16,208 nt of DNA, from the NCBI GenBank assembly GCA_002371345.1, contig DFHY01000037.1, forward strand, positions 1-16,208, in the 5' to 3' direction. Made by a program: the position numbers and the translations under genes. Each line of letters starts with the position of its first letter. Position 1 is the stretch's first letter. This stretch comes from Lachnospiraceae bacterium UBA3711. GTDB lineage: Bacteria > Bacillota > Clostridia > Lachnospirales > Lachnospiraceae. This document shows positions 14,177 to 16,208 of this stretch, one piece after another. A model generated the notes under the pieces. The model saw only the letters and a program-made list of their open reading frames with translations, was not told the DNA's origin and made no database searches.

Positions 14177-14237
14177 GGAAAGTATAGCTAAAATAAATTC
14201 CGATATCAACGCGGGCGGGGCAGGAAACTATTCCTCC

Positions 14238-15461
14238 TTAGTGAAATGACAGCACGGTCATCACCACGCATATCACGACGAAGCTTCCGAGGATAGCAGC
14301 CTGTTTTCTCTTATCCTCGGTGAGAAGGCCGACAAACTCGCGCACTGTTGCGTTCGGCCAGAACCACCACCTTGTCCTCTGGCCCATGCCGACCGCCTGC
14401 ATCCCGACACGTCTCGCGTACAGCCCGCTCCGGAATACATGATAATTCGTCGTGGAAAAAGCAACCTTCGCCTCCGGTCTGACCTCCTGTATCTTCTTCT
14501 TTGAGAACAGCATATTCTGGTATGTATTTTCCGACTGGTTCTCCTCTATTATCTGCTCCCCGGAAAACCCCTTCTCCAGCAGGTAAGCTTTCATTGAGGC
14601 ACTCTCCGATATCTTCTCATCCGTCCCCTGGCCGCCTGAGGTGATAAAGACAGGCATCTGCCCCGTTGTCTCTTTCTGACTATTTGAAAATGCAACCGCC
14701 CGGTCTATCCTTCCCCTCAGCAGCGGCGTCGGCGTTCCGTCCTTCCTGATACCACAGCCAAGTATAATGATAAAATCCCTGTCCGGCTCCGGCACCAGCC
14801 GGGCAGCCAGAAATACCGCCAGAAACGCTCCGATCAGCATGCACTGCAGATACAGATACATCACCGAGCACAGGTTAATGATCAGGTTCAGCACGAATCT
14901 ATACTTTTCCGGAATCCAGCCCGGGTGCATCGCTCCGAAGTAGACCAGGAGCAGCAGTCCGCCTGACATCGCGAAGGCAAGCAGAATGCCGAGCACATTT
15001 ACCAGACGCTTCCCCTCATGCCGGATAAGGCAGATATTGGAGACGCAAAGCCAGACAGAGAAAGCCACCACAGCCAGGATCGACCAGAACAGATATGTTA
15101 CCGCGGAATCCGTCAGGAACCAGATGATGTCTCTTGCCGAAAAAGCTTCCGGTATCTGGAAGATGGCTCTGCAGTACTGAATCGTCAGAATCAGCAATGT
15201 CAGAAAAAACAGGAAAAAACCTCTGTAATATATGATATTGTAGGAATACGGGTTTGTCCGCGCCTGCCGGAAAGCAGCATAGCACTGCTGAGCCACGACT
15301 ATCGCAAGATACACGATCAGACTGCCGCTGATCACATCCGCCCTTGCATTTTTATAGATCAGGATGCCAAAAACAACCGCCCAGATCAGTGTGATGATCT
15401 GAACAGTATAAAGGCTCGGCTCCTTCGCATCCGCACGCTGCCTGAATATCCTGCCTGCCAT
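14238..15461 (-). CDS. Multi-spanning membrane protein with C-terminal DUF218 (YdcF/SanA/ElyC-like) domain
   Basis: 407 residues. The first about 220 contain six or seven hydrophobic segments (roughly 21-37, 45-61, 81-98, 118-142, 154-176 and 189-220). A DUF218 domain follows (about 227-382): RDFIIILGCGIRKDGTPTPLLRGR, MPVFITSGGQGTDE, ENQSENTYQNMLFS (the conserved ENT) and STTNYHVFRSGLYARR. A final membrane helix lies at about 389-404. DUF218 proteins (SanA, ElyC, YdcF) are linked to envelope and peptidoglycan-precursor homeostasis, but their reaction is not settled. The ATG at 15461 shares its A with the TGA of the upstream gene, implying translational coupling. A TTG one codon earlier (15464) is better spaced from the AGGAGG, so the protein may start there. 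No clear terminator follows the stop. Confidence 0.85.
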   Translation of the reverse strand: MAGRIFRQRADAKEPSLYTVQIITLIWAVVFGILIYKNARADVISGSLIVYLAIVVAQQCYAAFRQARTNPYSYNIIYYRGFFLFFLTLLILTIQYCRAIFQIPEAFSARDIIWFLTDSAVTYLFWSILAVVAFSVWLCVSNICLIRHEGKRLVNVLGILLAFAMSGGLLLLVYFGAMHPGWIPEKYRFVLNLIINLCSVMYLYLQCMLIGAFLAVFLAARLVPEPDRDFIIILGCGIRKDGTPTPLLRGRIDRAVAFSNSQKETTGQMPVFITSGGQGTDEKISESASMKAYLLEKGFSGEQIIEENQSENTYQNMLFSKKKIQEVRPEAKVAFSTTNYHVFRSGLYARRVGMQAVGMGQRTRWWFWPNATVREFVGLLTEDKRKQAAILGSFVVICVVMTVLSFH

Positions 15462-16159
15462 CAAATGTCACTCCTCCTGATCACAAGGAAATCCCCTTCC
15501 CTCTCCACTCGCAGCACAAAATCAAAACGGTTGACCGCCACACACAGCGGGTAGTCCTCCCTCGGGAAAATGTGCGCGAGAGCGGGATCAAAGAACTGCT
15601 CCCCGCCGTGATCCTTCAGATACTCAACCCTCGCATCGATATCAAACGATGTGTCGTCCTCAAGCAGCGCGCTCATGTACTCCGCCGCAAGCAGATCCTC
15701 CGGCACACTCTCCACGCCGGCCTTTCCCATAGCGACCAGAGAAACCGTCTCCGGATTACGTGACCGGATGTATCTGCAGACAGCCTCCGCGTTCACAAGG
15801 CTTCCTGTTATTATCTCAGAGGCATCCGCCTTCGACGCGTTGACTATTCCCTGGGTTCCCGCGCTGGTCGAATGAATCATCGTCTTCCCGGCAAAGTCAT
15901 AATTCGAAGCGTCCCACGGAGAATTGCCCAGATCGCAGCCCTCAACCTTCGCGCCGCCCCTTTCGCCGAGAAGCACCCAGTCCGGGTGCAGCCGTTTCAG
16001 GTCAAATGCGTCTTCCATACTACCTATCGGATAGCTCCTGACAGCGCCTCTGTCAAAGCAATAGCACTCCGTCGTAAACGCCCGGAACACATCTATTATG
16101 ACTGTCAGGCCTTCCGCCCTCTTAGCGCCCTCTATCAGTTCAAGAATCTGTATCTTCAT
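15461..16159 (-). CDS. ComB-family (2-phosphosulfolactate phosphatase-like) protein
   Basis: 232 residues, the normal length for the ComB family of Mg2+-dependent acid phosphatases. ComB of methanogens hydrolyses 2-phosphosulfolactate in coenzyme M synthesis; bacterial members are widespread and mostly of unknown substrate. Seen: VIIDVFRAFTT (20-30, conserved Asp D23), LGERGG (64-69), GNSPWD (78-83), HSTSAGTQGI (96-105), a VAMGKAG strand-loop (142-148) and PEDLLAAEYM (153-162). The start is the ATG at 16159 with GAGGTGAT about 11 nt upstream. It is the first gene of a two-gene unit, overlapping the DUF218 gene by one base. No other coenzyme M or sulfolactate gene is in view, so sulfolactate as substrate is uncertain. 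Its promoter lies at or beyond the right edge. Confidence 0.85.
   Translation of the reverse strand: MKIQILELIEGAKRAEGLTVIIDVFRAFTTECYCFDRGAVRSYPIGSMEDAFDLKRLHPDWVLLGERGGAKVEGCDLGNSPWDASNYDFAGKTMIHSTSAGTQGIVNASKADASEIITGSLVNAEAVCRYIRSRNPETVSLVAMGKAGVESVPEDLLAAEYMSALLEDDTSFDIDARVEYLKDHGGEQFFDPALAHIFPREDYPLCVAVNRFDFVLRVEREGDFLVIRRSDI
15473..15478 (-). promoter_or_regulatory. Ribosome binding site of the DUF218 gene inside the ComB-like gene
   Basis: A perfect AGGAGG lies 8 nt from a TTG (15464) and 11 nt from the ATG (15461). Both starts are possible and differ by one residue. The site lies within the last codons of the upstream gene. Confidence 0.7.
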
Positions 16160-16208
16160 TTGTCAGTATCACCTCATCCGGCTGTACATGCCGTGATATG
16201 ATCGCCGA

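Overview
The window looks like a chromosomal segment of a Clostridia bacterium, most likely Lachnospiraceae. The reasons are the moderately GC-rich sequence with strong AGGAGG ribosome binding sites, a TrkA/TrkH potassium system, a long class II aldolase, and decayed C-terminal pieces of two PD-(D/E)XK nuclease families (Rpn-like and AAA-ATPase/DUF1703-like) that are multicopy in that family. Genus cannot be told from sequence alone. No rRNA, tRNA, CRISPR array, intact transposase or phage gene was seen.

Region 1 (1-2472, minus strand): a trkA-trkH potassium-uptake operon with its own sigma-70-like promoter; trkH runs off the left edge. Region 2 (about 2473-3234): about 760 bp without a convincing gene. 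It holds a good leftward promoter, two copies of a 13-bp palindrome, a 57-codon open stretch lacking a proper start, and two strong hairpins just before the trkA promoter. Region 3 (3235-6854, minus): an aconitase-family hydratase and, upstream of it, a class II fructose-bisphosphate aldolase. An intrinsic terminator sits between them, ending only about 25 bp before the hydratase start.

Region 4 (6874-12204) is the least ordinary part. A leftward 890-residue protein appears to fuse a fucosyltransferase-like (GT23/NodZ/FUT8-type) glycosyltransferase domain to a condensation-type acyltransferase domain with an HxxxDG motif. It is divergent from a rightward, secreted, tannase-like alpha/beta hydrolase whose catalytic domain is interrupted by a Gly/Met-rich insert with in-frame 42-bp tandem repeats. 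A shared 273-bp control region separates them. One can propose that the first enzyme builds or acylates a glycoconjugate and the second cleaves esters outside the cell, but only adjacency supports this.

Region 5 (12205-14237): pyridoxal/pyridoxamine kinase (minus) with a strong promoter, a roughly 150-nt structured leader and a two-tier terminator hairpin. It is flanked on both sides by nuclease-gene remnants. Region 6 (14238-16208, minus): a two-gene unit with a TGATG stop/start overlap, encoding a ComB-like 2-phosphosulfolactate phosphatase family protein and a multi-spanning membrane protein with a C-terminal DUF218 (YdcF/SanA/ElyC) domain.
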